Origin: Rhodoluna sp. | GTDB taxonomy: Bacteria; Actinomycetota; Actinomycetes; Actinomycetales; Microbacteriaceae | NCBI RefSeq assembly: GCF_024641065.1 | Contig: NZ_JAHEDV010000001.1 | Span: 1 to 64,000 of the forward strand | DNA: 64,000 bases | Direction of reading: 5' to 3' | Shown: positions 56,101-63,895 of the stretch, piece after piece | Position numbering within the stretch: position 1 is the first letter of the stretch | How the letters are laid out: each line of letters starts with the position of its first letter | Notes under the pieces: model-generated | Seen by the model: only the letters and a program-made list of their open reading frames with translations | The model's database searches: none | What the model was told of the DNA's origin: nothing | Made by a program: the position numbers and the translations under genes

Positions 56101-56636
56101 CTGAGCAAACCATCGGCGCGGTAGCTTCGAGCGAAACCATCAAGGATGGTGAGCAAGTCACGATTGCCGGCCTGATTACAATGGTGCAGCATCGCGTTGC
56201 TAGGGCTTCTGGAAACCAGTACGGCGCGGTAACCCTCGAAGACTTTGAAGGCGAAATTCAAGTCATGATGATGGGCAAAACCTACCTTGAATACGGTCGC
56301 AATCTTCAGGCCGACCAGGTGGTAGTGGTTCGTGGTCGCGTGAGCCAGCGAGACGACGGCAATTCAATCCATGCCTATTCGGTAGAAACTATCGAGGGCA
56401 CCGGTGAGGGTTCGAGTGGTCCGCTCACGATTCGAATGAACGAAACTGACGCGACCCGAGAAACCTTGGATGAACTCAACCGTATTTTGCGCGTTCACGC
56501 TGGGCGCGAAGAAGTGCAAATTGCTCTGATGAGTGATGGGCAAGAACGCTTGTTCAAATTGCAAGCCAAGGTGTCTGTCACCATGGACCTGTTTGGCGAG
56601 CTAAAAGTTCTGCTCGGTGCCCGCTGCCTTAGCTAA
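53115..56636 (+). CDS. dnaE: DNA polymerase III alpha subunit
   Basis: About 1173 residues. The PHP domain opens with FVHLHVHTEYSMLDGAARV and keeps its metal His residues (ISDHGNNFGAFDFY). The polymerase palm has VGPGRGSAAGSIVAYALG and the catalytic Asp residues in MPDIDVDFDDRRRGEVIRYV. The fingers contain LRRAMGKKNKEELDKQY and the C-terminus has an OB-fold (VTIAGLITMVQHRVAR). It is the replicative DnaE1 type by length and context, not the mutagenic DnaE2. Its 3' end overlaps the convergent flavin reductase gene by 8 bases. Confidence 0.96.
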   Translation: MNKDSFVHLHVHTEYSMLDGAARVKPLIEAVVEQGMPAIGISDHGNNFGAFDFYKTAKAAGVKPIIGIEAYLTPGTKRQERTKVRWGSGGEDDISGAGSYTHMTMFARNTAGMYNLFRMSSKAWLDGFYFKPRMDRELLQTYGQGVIATTGCVSGEIQTRLRLGQYDEAKKAAAEFQDIFGKENFFAEIMDHGLDIERRTMSDLLKLAKELDMPLLATNDLHYTHAGDAAAHEALLCVQSGSTLDDPNRFKFDSQEFYLKSAAQMRDLFADYPEACDNTLLIAERCEVEFQERELMPRFPVPEGHTEASWFEQEVAEGMARRYKGQVPEAQAKQVSYEVEVIKQMGFPGYFLVVADFIAWARAQGIRVGPGRGSAAGSIVAYALGITELDPVKHGLIFERFLNPERVSMPDIDVDFDDRRRGEVIRYVSEKYGDDRVAQIVTFGTIKAKQALKDAGRVLAMPYSVGEKLTKAMPPMVLGRDIALNDLINKDSERYKEAQDFRDLIEGDPDSAKVFELAQGLESLKRQWGVHAAGVIMSAEPLIDVIPIMKREDDGAVITQFDQPPCEKLGLLKMDFLGLRNLTVLDDTLANIKSNRNQVVVLEDLDLDSDPATFELLSRGDTLGVFQLDGTAMRSLLRLLKPTLFEHISAVIALYRPGPMGMNSHTNYALRKNGLQEVDSVHPELSESLAEVLDPTYGLIVYQEQVMAAAQKAAGFTLGKADLLRRAMGKKNKEELDKQYQGFSDGMKANGYSDEAIKALWDTLLPFADYAFNRAHSAAYGVLSYWTAYLKANFPAEYMAALLTSVGDSKDKLGLYLSECRRMGINVLAPDVNESIAAFSAVGEDIRFGLGAVRNVGLNVVDGIAKARAEKGRFTSFHDFLRKVPATVCSKRVIESLIKAGAFDSLGHTRRSLIEIHEEAVESQVSLKKNEAVGQVDLFGSLFDSEEGMDEAFGGTVPDRPEWPKKEKLAYERDMLGLYVSDHPLAGREAQLARYSEQTIGAVASSETIKDGEQVTIAGLITMVQHRVARASGNQYGAVTLEDFEGEIQVMMMGKTYLEYGRNLQADQVVVVRGRVSQRDDGNSIHAYSVETIEGTGEGSSGPLTIRMNETDATRETLDELNRILRVHAGREEVQIALMSDGQERLFKLQAKVSVTMDLFGELKVLLGARCLS

Positions 56637-57135
56637 GGTGCTTTCCCGGGCTCATGTAGCCGCGCTGGTAATAGAGCAAGGCCGGGTCAGTTTCGCCCAG
56701 AAGGCCTTCAACTACGTCGACAATTACGACCGCGTTCGATTCGACGCTGTGAATCTCACGGATTTTTACTATCAAAACAGCTGTGGCTGCGCCGAATATT
56801 GGCAGTCCGTATGGGCCGGCATACCAGTCGGCCTCGACAAAACGCTTGGTGTGATCGGCTGCCATTTTTTGTGCAAGTTCGAGGTTCTTTTCACCCAAGG
56901 TGTGAATTGCGGCATATTCCGCTGACTCGATTGCGGCCCAACTGCTCGAACCGCGCGAAACGTTGAAGCTGGCTAGGGGAGGGTTTGCACCCAAAGAGGT
57001 CATTGATGTGGCGGTGAATCCAACCGGTTTACCCTCGCCATCGAGCAGAGTGATCACAGAAACCCCAGATGCGTGACGGCGGAATGTACCGCGGAGTGCT
57101 TCGATTGGGTCTTTTTCAACTTCTAGCTGTGACAT
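56629..57135 (-). CDS. flavin reductase-like FMN-binding protein
   Basis: 168 residues. Split-barrel flavin reductase domain: FRRHASGVSVITLLDGEGKP, GFTATSMTSLGANPPLASFN, and GLPIFGAATAVLIVKIREIH. Members reduce free flavin for a partner monooxygenase or act as small oxidoreductases; no partner is present here, so the substrate is unknown. The ATG lacks a strong ribosome binding site; TACGCT about 26 bases upstream on the minus strand could be a -10 box. Confidence 0.87.
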   Translation of the reverse strand: MSQLEVEKDPIEALRGTFRRHASGVSVITLLDGEGKPVGFTATSMTSLGANPPLASFNVSRGSSSWAAIESAEYAAIHTLGEKNLELAQKMAADHTKRFVEADWYAGPYGLPIFGAATAVLIVKIREIHSVESNAVVIVDVVEGLLGETDPALLYYQRGYMSPGKHLS

Positions 57136-57184
57136 TGTCTACCGTTCTTTGATTCCTTCAAGCGTATCGAACCGAGCTCTCGGT

Positions 57185-57209
57185 TTACACTTGAAGTAAA
57201 TCCAGGAGG
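57185..57209 (+). promoter_or_regulatory. hisD -10 box and Shine-Dalgarno
   Basis: TACACT at 57185-57190 fits the -10 pattern and lies in a small inverted repeat TTTAC-ACTTGAA-GTAAA. A strong AGGAGG (57203-57208) precedes ATG 57216. No His-rich attenuator peptide is encoded before hisD. Confidence 0.45.
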
Positions 57210-57215
57210 AAAAAA

Positions 57216-58544
57216 ATGGTTCAGCCTAAACCAGTCGATTTGCGTCTGATTGATGCTCGCGGCCGCGCACTCAGCAGTGCTCAGGTTAACCAGCTGGTTC
57301 CTCGTGCCTCGGTTGATATTCAGCAGGCCATAAGCCAAATTGAGCCGTTGCTGGCTGAAGTAAAAGCTTCGGGTGAATCTGCAATCGTTGACGTGACCAT
57401 CGCTCGTGATGGTGTCGACCCTCGGCCGCTAAAGGTCACCAAAGAAGAACTTGCTCGAGCAGTTGCCGAGCTGTCGCCCAGTTTGCGTCGTGCCATTGAA
57501 GAGGCAATCGAGCGGGTCTTCAAGGTCTCACGGGCTAACCTGCCTCAAGACACCACTGTTAAGTTGGCTGAGGGAGCCTTGGTTCACCAGCGTTGGCAGC
57601 CGGTTGACTCAGTTGGCCTTTATGTGCCTGGCGGTAAGGCTGTTTATCCGTCCAGCGTGATCATGAACGTGGTTCCTGCCCAGGTGGCTGGTGTGCAGCG
57701 CTTGGCTTTGGCTTCACCGGCTCAAAAAGATTTCAATGGTCGCCCGCACCCGACGGTTCTAGCGACTGCCGCCTTGTTGGGCGTTGAAGATGTTTATTGC
57801 ATGGGTGGCCCAGCTGCAATTGCGGCGTTTGCCTACGGAATTCCGCAAATCAGTTTTGCCCCAGTTAGTTTGGTAACTGGTCCAGGAAACATCTATGTTG
57901 CGGCTGCTAAACGTGCCCTGCGGGGTTTGATCGGTATCGACTCTGAAGCAGGCACCACCGAAATTTTGGTGATTGCTGATGAATCGGCAAATGCCAGATT
58001 GATTGCCTATGACTTGGTGAGCCAGGCTGAACACGACGAGGCAGCAGCATCCGTGCTGGTTACCGACTCCGAGCCACTAGCTCACGCCGTAATCAATGAA
58101 TTGGCTGACATTGTCGATGCCACAAGTCACTCCGAAAGGGTAAGAACAGCTCTAGAGGGCCAGCAGTCTGCGATTGTTTTGGTTGATTCATTGCAGTCGG
58201 CTATTGATTTCTCAAATCACTATGCCACCGAGCACCTAGAGATTCACACCTCAGATAACAAATCTGTGCTTTCGAGAATCACCAATGCCGGTGCTATTTT
58301 CCTCGGGGATTACTCACCCGTGTCGCTGGGCGACTACATGGCTGGTTCAAGCCACGTTTTGCCAACTGGTCAGCAAGCCAAGTTTGGTTCGGGTTTGGGA
58401 GTCCACAGCTTCTTGCGTCCGCAGCAGGTAATTGATTACAACCAGCAGGGCTTGGCGCAGATCTCATCCATGGTGGCCGACTTCGCCGAGGCTGAGGGGC
58501 TACCTGCCCACGGCGAGGCAGTCACCGCTAGATTTAATCTTTAA
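57216..58544 (+). CDS. hisD: histidinol dehydrogenase
   Basis: 442 residues. Last two steps of histidine synthesis, histidinol to histidine. Family blocks: VDSVGLYVPGGKAVYPSSVI, VTGPGNIYVAAAKRALRGLI, GIDSEAGTTEILVIADESAN and QAEHDEAAASVLVT with catalytic Glu-His, ending with ATEHLEIHT. No other his gene follows; nrdR is next, after the longest gap in the window. Confidence 0.95.
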   Translation: MVQPKPVDLRLIDARGRALSSAQVNQLVPRASVDIQQAISQIEPLLAEVKASGESAIVDVTIARDGVDPRPLKVTKEELARAVAELSPSLRRAIEEAIERVFKVSRANLPQDTTVKLAEGALVHQRWQPVDSVGLYVPGGKAVYPSSVIMNVVPAQVAGVQRLALASPAQKDFNGRPHPTVLATAALLGVEDVYCMGGPAAIAAFAYGIPQISFAPVSLVTGPGNIYVAAAKRALRGLIGIDSEAGTTEILVIADESANARLIAYDLVSQAEHDEAAASVLVTDSEPLAHAVINELADIVDATSHSERVRTALEGQQSAIVLVDSLQSAIDFSNHYATEHLEIHTSDNKSVLSRITNAGAIFLGDYSPVSLGDYMAGSSHVLPTGQQAKFGSGLGVHSFLRPQQVIDYNQQGLAQISSMVADFAEAEGLPAHGEAVTARFNL

Positions 58545-58615
58545 ATTTTCAAAATAAATTTCCCCCATTTTTAGCGCTTTTTTAGTCGTTTTTCGCGCCG
58601 TTTTTTTCCTACTTT

Positions 58616-58640
58616 CGCGTCATCACTAGCGACACGCCGA
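58616..58640 (+). promoter_or_regulatory. candidate operator with GACACGC core before nrdR
   Basis: This 25-base element matches the one at 17649-17673 in 22 of 25 positions, including the whole 12-base GCGACACGCCGA end. It lies upstream of the NrdR and DnaA boxes. WhiA is a candidate binder because of the GACAC core; a regulator shared with the second MerR gene is the alternative. Confidence 0.45.
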
Positions 58641-58673
58641 CCCAATGCTTAATTTGCAACATTGGCACCCAAA

Positions 58674-58720
58674 CCACAAGATATAGGGGCAGCACACAAA
58701 AAACTATCCACATCTAGTGC
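58674..58720 (+). promoter_or_regulatory. tandem NrdR boxes
   Basis: Two 16-base sites fit the NrdR box consensus (ACACWATATATWGTGT): 58674-58689 (CCACAAGATATAGGGG) and 58705-58720 (TATCCACATCTAGTGC). Their start-to-start distance is exactly 31 bases, three helical turns, the usual spacing of paired NrdR boxes. NrdR itself is encoded 52 bases downstream, followed by nrdJ, so autoregulation and control of nrdJ are expected. Confidence 0.75.
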
Positions 58721-58745
58721 TTTTTGAGGCAAAAACTGTGGATAA
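58704..58745 (+). promoter_or_regulatory. DnaA boxes in the nrdR promoter
   Basis: TGTGGATAA at 58737-58745 is a perfect DnaA box (TTATCCACA on the minus strand). CTATCCACA at 58704-58712 matches 8 of 9 in the opposite direction and lies within the second NrdR box. DnaA is known to act on ribonucleotide reductase promoters in other bacteria. Confidence 0.65.
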
Positions 58746-58771
58746 CTTATCGGAATTGGGAGGGAGCCGCT

Positions 58772-59242
58772 ATGCATTGTCCGTTTTGTCGCTTCGCGGA
58801 CTCCCGCGTAACCGATTCGCGCACATCTGACGACGGTTCTTCAATTCGACGTCGCCGTCAATGCCCAGAATGTGGCATGCGTTTCAGCACCACCGAAACT
58901 GCGAGCCTCACGGTCGTCAAGCGCAACGGAGTCACCCAGCCATTCAGCCGAGACAAAATCATGAATGGTGTAAGAAAAGCTTGCCAGGGGAGACCGGTCT
59001 CAGAATCTGACCTAGCCTTGCTTGCGCAAACCGTAGAAGAAAACGTACGTGCCACCGGCGCTGCGCAACTTGAAGCAAACGAGATTGGCCTGGCCATCCT
59101 TGAACCGCTTCGCAAATTAGACGAAGTTGCATTCATGCGCTTCGCCAGCGTTTACCAAGGATGGGAAAACCTCGATGATTTCGAGGCCGCCATCAAATTG
59201 CTGCGTCTGAGCCACGAAGATACGGCAGACCAGCCCCAGTAA
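58772..59242 (+). CDS. nrdR: ribonucleotide reductase regulator NrdR
   Basis: 156 residues from ATG 58772, with GGGAGGGAG at 58759-58767. An N-terminal zinc ribbon ([16 protein letters not shown], then [13 protein letters not shown]) and an ATP-cone domain ([20 protein letters not shown]) sense ATP/dATP. It represses ribonucleotide reductase genes by binding paired NrdR boxes, two of which lie upstream. The next gene is nrdJ. Confidence 0.96.
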   Translation: MHCPFCRFADSRVTDSRTSDDGSSIRRRRQCPECGMRFSTTETASLTVVKRNGVTQPFSRDKIMNGVRKACQGRPVSESDLALLAQTVEENVRATGAAQLEANEIGLAILEPLRKLDEVAFMRFASVYQGWENLDDFEAAIKLLRLSHEDTADQPQ

Positions 59243-59250
59243 AACCCAGA

Positions 59251-59297
59251 TTCAACAAATTTCAACAAAATTCAGTACAAATCATTCAAACGAAAGG
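59251..59297 (+). promoter_or_regulatory. nrdJ leader with 10-base phased repeats
   Basis: The 62-base gap before nrdJ holds TTCAACAAA at 59251 and 59261 and a degenerate TTCAGTACAA at 59271, each exactly 10 bases apart, then GAAAGG at 59292-59297 as ribosome binding site. The leader is almost free of G and so likely unstructured. No cobalamin riboswitch would fit in this space. Confidence 0.45.
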
Positions 59298-59304
59298 CAA
59301 AGCA

Positions 59305-62148
59305 GTGACCGACACCACAGCTTTCATCCACAACACCGGCGCAGGTGCTGGGCTAACCATCGATCGCATTTACACCCAGGAGGGTGTTCACCCTTACGAC
59401 CAGGTCAACTGGGAATACCGCGATGTAGTTCAGACCAACTGGCAGACCGGCGAGACCATCTTCGAGCAGCGTGGAGTTGAGTTCCCAGACTTCTGGAGCA
59501 TCAACGCGAGCACCATCGTGACCACCAAGTACTTCCGTGGTGCAGTTGGCACTCCAGAGCGTGAGTACAGCCTTCGTCAGCTAATCAACCGTGTTGTATT
59601 GACCTACACCCAGGCTGGCCGCGACAACGGTTACTTTGCAACTGAAGAAGACGCAACCATCTTTGAGCACGAGCTCACCTACATGCTGTTGAACCAGATT
59701 TTCAGCTTCAACTCGCCTGTTTGGTTCAACGTTGGAACCAAGAGCCCACAACAGGTATCAGCTTGTTTCATCCTGTCGGTAGATGACTCAATGGACTCAA
59801 TTCTTAACTGGTACCGCGAAGAGGGCATGATCTTCAAGGGTGGTTCAGGTGCAGGTTTGAACCTGTCACGCATCCGTTCATCAAAGGAGCTTCTAAAGAA
59901 CTCTGGCGGCTCAGCTTCTGGTCCAGTTTCATTCATGCGTGGCGCTGACGCCTCTGCAGGAACCATCAAGTCTGGTGGCGCAACCCGTCGCGCAGCAAAG
60001 ATGGTAGTTCTTGACGTTGACCACCCAGACATCGAAGAGTTCATCGAAACCAAGGCACGCGAAGAGGGCAAGATCCGCGTCCTTCGCGACGCTGGTTACA
60101 ACATGGAGCTTGGTGGCAAGGACATCAACTCAGTTCAGTACCAGAACGCCAACAACTCTGTTCGTGTAAACGCAGAGTTCATGAATGCTGTTGAGAATGG
60201 CACCGAGTTCGGTCTTCGCGGCCGTACCACCGGTGAGGTTATTGAGACTGTTGATGCACGTGAACTATTCGCCAAGATTGCAGATGCAGCTTGGGAATGT
60301 GCCGACCCAGGTATCCAGTACGACGACATCATCAATGACTGGCACACCACCCCAGAGACCGGTCGCATCACCGCTTCGAACCCATGTTCTGAGTACATGC
60401 ACCTTGACAACTCAAGCTGTAACCTTGCCTCGCTAAACCTGCTTAAGTTCTTGAAGCCAGATGGTTCATTTGACTCAGAGACTTTCGTGAAGGCCAACGA
60501 GTTGATTTTCACCGCGATGGACATTTCGATCTGTTTCGCTGACTTCCCAACCCAGGCAATCGGCGAGACCACTCGTGCTTACCGCCAGTTGGGTATCGGT
60601 TACGCGAACCTCGGTGCTTTGTTGATGGCAATCGGTGTTCCTTACGACAGCAAGGAGGGTTTCGCTCTAGCAGCTGCAATCACCTCATTGATGACTGGAA
60701 CTGCCTACCGTCGCTCAGCTGAGTTGGCAGGTGTTGTAGGACCATACGCTGGATTTGCACAGAACAAGGCTGGTCACGAGCGCATCATGCACAAGCACGA
60801 AGCAGCTAGCCACCAGGTCATGCCGGTTAGCCAGATCGACGCCGAGGTACTTGCTGTAGCAAACGAGCAGTGGGCTCTAAACACTGCAATCGGTGCAGAA
60901 AACGGATGGCGTAACTCGCAGGCTTCATTGCTTGCACCAACCGGAACCATCGGTTTCATGATGGACTGTGACACTACCGGTATCGAGCCTGACTTCTCAT
61001 TGGTTAAGTACAAGAAGCTATCAACCGGTGGCTCAATGCAGATCGTCAACCAGACCATCCCATTTGCCCTTCACCGTCTTGGTTACTCTCAGGAGACCAT
61101 CGAGGCAATTGTTGAGCACATCAGCCAGAACGGCCACGTTGTAGACGCGCCTGGTCTAAAGACCGAGCACTACGCAATCTTCGACACCGCCGTTGGTATC
61201 CGCGCAATTGAGCCTATGGGTCACGTTCGCATGATGGCTGCGGTTCAGCCGTTCCTTTCAGGTGCAATCTCTAAGACTGTAAACATGCCTGAGACTGCAA
61301 CCCGCGATGAAATTGCTGACGTCTACTTCCAGGGCTGGAAGATGGGCCTAAAGGCTCTGGCTATCTACCGCGACAACTGCAAGGTTGGCCAGCCGCTTTC
61401 AGACGCTAAAGCAAAGACCGAGACCAAGACCGTGGATGCAACTGCCGCTGTTCCAATGTCTCACCCGGTTCGCAAGCGTCTTCCAAAGTCTCGTCCGTCA
61501 TCAACCACTTCATTCACCGTTGGTGGAGCAGAGGGTTACATGACTGCTGGTTCATACCCAGATGGCGGTCTTGGTGAGGTCTTCTTGAAGCTCGGTAAGC
61601 AGGGTTCAACTCTTGCTGGCGTTATGGATGCCTTCTCAATTGCAGTTTCTATTGGCCTTCAGTACGGTGTGCCGCTAGAGACCTTCGTTCAGAAGTTCAC
61701 CAACGTTTCATTCGAGCCTGCTGGTCTAACCGACGACGCAGATGTTCGTATGGCCAAGTCACTCATGGACTACATCTTCCGTCGTCTAGCCCTTGACTAC
61801 CTGCCTTACGACACTCGTAGCTACCTAGGCATCTACAGCTCATCAGAGCGTTCAGCAGCACTAGATTCAAACGCTGCTTACGCGCCGATCGCTCCGGTTG
61901 CTGACGCTGCTGTGTCAGAAGCTATCGAAGCTGTTGCTGAGAAGGTTGCAGAAGTTGTAGCAGCTCCGGCAGCGGTTGAAGTGGAGATCACCACTAAGCG
62001 TGAAGCTCACTCTTCAGCTGAACTGTTCGAAATGCTTCAGGGCACCGAATCAGACGCACCACTTTGCTTCAACTGTGGAATTAAGATGCGCCCATCAGGC
62101 TCATGCCACGTTTGTGAAGGCTGTGGCTCAACCTCTGGTTGCAGCTAA
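59305..62148 (+). CDS. nrdJ: adenosylcobalamin-dependent ribonucleotide reductase (class II)
   Basis: 947 residues, GTG start. Reduces ribonucleotides without oxygen, using adenosylcobalamin as radical source. The N-terminal catalytic region contains QVSACFILSVDDSMDSI (active-site Cys), NPCSEYMHLDNSSCNLASLN (finger-loop Cys-X-Glu and Cys) and SLLAPTGTIGFMMDCDTTGI. After an Ala-rich linker, the C-terminus has a CFNCGIKM...CHVCEGCG zinc-like motif and redox cysteines at the end. It appears to use preferred codons throughout, consistent with high expression. The cell therefore needs vitamin B12, made or imported; no class I nrdAB is in the window. Confidence 0.96.
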   Translation: MTDTTAFIHNTGAGAGLTIDRIYTQEGVHPYDQVNWEYRDVVQTNWQTGETIFEQRGVEFPDFWSINASTIVTTKYFRGAVGTPEREYSLRQLINRVVLTYTQAGRDNGYFATEEDATIFEHELTYMLLNQIFSFNSPVWFNVGTKSPQQVSACFILSVDDSMDSILNWYREEGMIFKGGSGAGLNLSRIRSSKELLKNSGGSASGPVSFMRGADASAGTIKSGGATRRAAKMVVLDVDHPDIEEFIETKAREEGKIRVLRDAGYNMELGGKDINSVQYQNANNSVRVNAEFMNAVENGTEFGLRGRTTGEVIETVDARELFAKIADAAWECADPGIQYDDIINDWHTTPETGRITASNPCSEYMHLDNSSCNLASLNLLKFLKPDGSFDSETFVKANELIFTAMDISICFADFPTQAIGETTRAYRQLGIGYANLGALLMAIGVPYDSKEGFALAAAITSLMTGTAYRRSAELAGVVGPYAGFAQNKAGHERIMHKHEAASHQVMPVSQIDAEVLAVANEQWALNTAIGAENGWRNSQASLLAPTGTIGFMMDCDTTGIEPDFSLVKYKKLSTGGSMQIVNQTIPFALHRLGYSQETIEAIVEHISQNGHVVDAPGLKTEHYAIFDTAVGIRAIEPMGHVRMMAAVQPFLSGAISKTVNMPETATRDEIADVYFQGWKMGLKALAIYRDNCKVGQPLSDAKAKTETKTVDATAAVPMSHPVRKRLPKSRPSSTTSFTVGGAEGYMTAGSYPDGGLGEVFLKLGKQGSTLAGVMDAFSIAVSIGLQYGVPLETFVQKFTNVSFEPAGLTDDADVRMAKSLMDYIFRRLALDYLPYDTRSYLGIYSSSERSAALDSNAAYAPIAPVADAAVSEAIEAVAEKVAEVVAAPAAVEVEITTKREAHSSAELFEMLQGTESDAPLCFNCGIKMRPSGSCHVCEGCGSTSGCS

Positions 62149-62160
62149 AGATTCAAATAG

Positions 62161-62198
62161 CTGAGGGGCTGGCGCAATGCGCCAGCCCCTCAGTCTTT
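62161..62198 (+). terminator. intrinsic terminator after nrdJ
   Basis: Perfect 15-base-pair GC-rich stem (62161-62175, CTGAGGGGCTGGCGC, with 62179-62193), 3-base loop AAT, followed by TCTTT. A strong terminator ending the nrdR-nrdJ transcript. Confidence 0.93.
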
Positions 62199-62222
62199 AA
62201 GCAGCCCACTGGTTGAGTCAAG

Positions 62223-62234
62223 TAATCTTGAGGA
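62223..62234 (+). promoter_or_regulatory. pyrD -10 box
   Basis: TAATCT at 62223-62228 fits the -10 pattern and lies only 9 bases before ATG 62238. A GAGGA at 62230-62234 could serve as ribosome binding site only if transcription starts upstream of it. Either a leaderless start or a promoter farther upstream is possible. Confidence 0.4.
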
Positions 62235-62237
62235 ATC

Positions 62238-63257
62238 ATGTACAAAATCATTTTCAAGCTCTTTTTTGCGCCCATGGATCCAGAAAAGGTACACCACCTG
62301 GTCATGGCAGCTATCCGTGTTGGTGGCGCACTCCGACTAACCAAATTGCTCAAGCTGGCGCCTACCGGTCGAGGATCGGTCCAGGCATTTGGTTTGCACT
62401 TTGATGCGCCTTTCGGTCTTGCAGCGGGTTTTGATAAAAACGCTGTTGCTGTAAAAGCGCTTGGAGAATTAGGTTTTTCACACGTTGAAATTGGTACTGT
62501 TACCGCCATTGCTCAATCAGGCAACGAAAAGCCGAGATTATTTCGTCTAATTGAAGACCGAGCCATCATCAACCGCATGGGCTTCAATAATGATGGTGCT
62601 GCGGTTGTTGCCCAACGCCTAACCGAGTTGCGACAGAAGAACCAGGGCAAACTCCCAGTAATCGGTGTGAACATCGGAAAAAGCCGCGTTGTTGAAGTTG
62701 AAGATGCTGAAAATGACTATCGTGCGAGTGCGCGCTTGCTCGCGCCGGTTGCCGATTATCTTGCCGTGAACGTCTCTTCGCCAAACACTCCTGGTCTACG
62801 TTCTCTCCAATCTGTGGAGGCGCTTGAGCCTATCCTGAAGGCGGTGCTGGCCGAATCTCTGGGCAAGCCGGTGCTTGTGAAAATTGCTCCTGATCTTGCC
62901 GATGAAGATATCAATGCGGTGGCCGAATTGGCCCTGTCGCTGGGTCTCGCCGGCGTAATCGCAACTAACACCACTATCTCTCGAGATGGGCTAACAACAC
63001 CCAAATCAAAGGTTGAAGCAGCTGGGGCTGGTGGGCTATCAGGTGCACCGCTAAAGGCCAGATCACTTGAGGTACTCAGATTGCTTCGTGCGCGATTGAA
63101 TGGCAGGGTTGCCATCATTTCAGTCGGTGGCATTGAAACCGCATCAGAGGCACAGGAGCGACTAGAAAACGGCGCTACCTTGGTTCAGGGCTACACCGGA
63201 TTCATCTATGACGGCCCATTTTGGGCTCGAAAAATAAATAGGCAACTGACCAAATAA
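62238..63257 (+). CDS. pyrD: dihydroorotate dehydrogenase (quinone), class 2
   Basis: 339 residues. Oxidises dihydroorotate to orotate with FMN and passes electrons to quinone. The N-terminal helix (YKIIFKLFFAPMDPEKVHHL) is the membrane-associated quinone tunnel of class 2. Family blocks: GLAAGFDKNAVAVKALGELG, VNVSSPNTPGLRSLQ (with catalytic Ser) and GVIATNTTISR, then SVGGIETASEAQERLENGAT. A terminator follows at once. Confidence 0.96.
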   Translation: MYKIIFKLFFAPMDPEKVHHLVMAAIRVGGALRLTKLLKLAPTGRGSVQAFGLHFDAPFGLAAGFDKNAVAVKALGELGFSHVEIGTVTAIAQSGNEKPRLFRLIEDRAIINRMGFNNDGAAVVAQRLTELRQKNQGKLPVIGVNIGKSRVVEVEDAENDYRASARLLAPVADYLAVNVSSPNTPGLRSLQSVEALEPILKAVLAESLGKPVLVKIAPDLADEDINAVAELALSLGLAGVIATNTTISRDGLTTPKSKVEAAGAGGLSGAPLKARSLEVLRLLRARLNGRVAIISVGGIETASEAQERLENGATLVQGYTGFIYDGPFWARKINRQLTK

Positions 63258-63290
63258 AAAATGGCCGCTGATTATCAGCGGCCATTTTTT
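63256..63290. terminator. bidirectional terminator between pyrD and the DUF3043 gene
   Basis: A 16-base-pair perfect inverted repeat (63256-63271 with 63275-63290) whose arms are AAAAAATGGCCGCTGA and its complement. A on the left and T on the right make it a U-tract hairpin in both directions, suited to the convergent genes. Confidence 0.93.
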
Positions 63291-63307
63291 ATTTGAAAAG
63301 TTATTTA

Positions 63308-63853
63308 TTAGAGCTTGTTTCCGCGCTTCACCTGAGGCTTTGGAAGGCGAAGTGCACGCATCTGAACTGAACGCATGCCGGCATACCAGCGTAGGCCTTT
63401 TTCAACCTTAGATTCGCCATACTTGGCTGCCAGAGCCTTAGTTGCGCCGCGACCCAAGAAATACGCGTTGATGAAAACGCCCAAGAACAAGGTCCACATA
63501 ACACCTAGCAGCGCAACCTGAACAGCCTTGTCATCAATTGCTGATAGCAGAATGACCACAAAAAGTGCCGGCATCAGAAGCTCACCGATGGTGAATCTGG
63601 CGTCAACATAGTCGCGAACGAACTTGCGCTGCGGGCCACGGTCACGAGCCAGCATGTAGCGCTCGTCGCCATTTGCCATGCCTTCGCGAGCCTTACGGCG
63701 TTCGGCGATTAGTGCAGCCTTGGCGGCTTGTTTGGCTTCTTTGCTCTTTGCGCCAACTAGCGGTTTCACATTTGCAGCTTCCTGCTGCTTGCGTGATGGG
63801 GTAGGGCGGCCTTTGCTTGAAGCTTTGGCAGTGGTTTTTTCTTGCTCAGTCAT
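63308..63853 (-). CDS. DUF3043 membrane protein
   Basis: 181 residues from ATG 63853 (AGAGGA lies 5 bases upstream on the minus strand; TTG at 63856 would add one residue). A basic N-terminus with KGRPTPSRKQQEAANVKPLV, then RGPQRKFVRDYVDARFTIGE and two membrane helices (LLMPALFVVILLSAI and VALLGVMWTLFLGVFINAYF). This is the actinobacterial DUF3043 family; function unknown. It lies beside pyrD in several Actinobacteria. Confidence 0.9.
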   Translation of the reverse strand: MTEQEKTTAKASSKGRPTPSRKQQEAANVKPLVGAKSKEAKQAAKAALIAERRKAREGMANGDERYMLARDRGPQRKFVRDYVDARFTIGELLMPALFVVILLSAIDDKAVQVALLGVMWTLFLGVFINAYFLGRGATKALAAKYGESKVEKGLRWYAGMRSVQMRALRLPKPQVKRGNKL

Positions 63854-63883
63854 CAAAATCCTCTGTGAATTGCTTTGAACTTA

Positions 63884-63895
63884 TAGATTACTCTC
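63884..63895 (+). promoter_or_regulatory. -10 box of the last gene, probable leaderless start
   Basis: TAGATT at 63884-63889 is followed by exactly 6 bases and then ATG 63896. No Shine-Dalgarno sequence precedes the ATG. Confidence 0.55.

Noticed and set aside
58545-58615. T-rich stretch after hisD as a terminator
   Set aside because: There are several runs of T and short palindromes such as AGCGCT, but no stable stem directly followed by a T tract. It may still end hisD transcripts, but I cannot support a hairpin.
59243-59304. Cobalamin riboswitch before nrdJ
   Set aside because: The gap is only 62 bases and lacks the B12-box sequence and the needed helices. NrdR and DnaA sites upstream of nrdR are the visible control.
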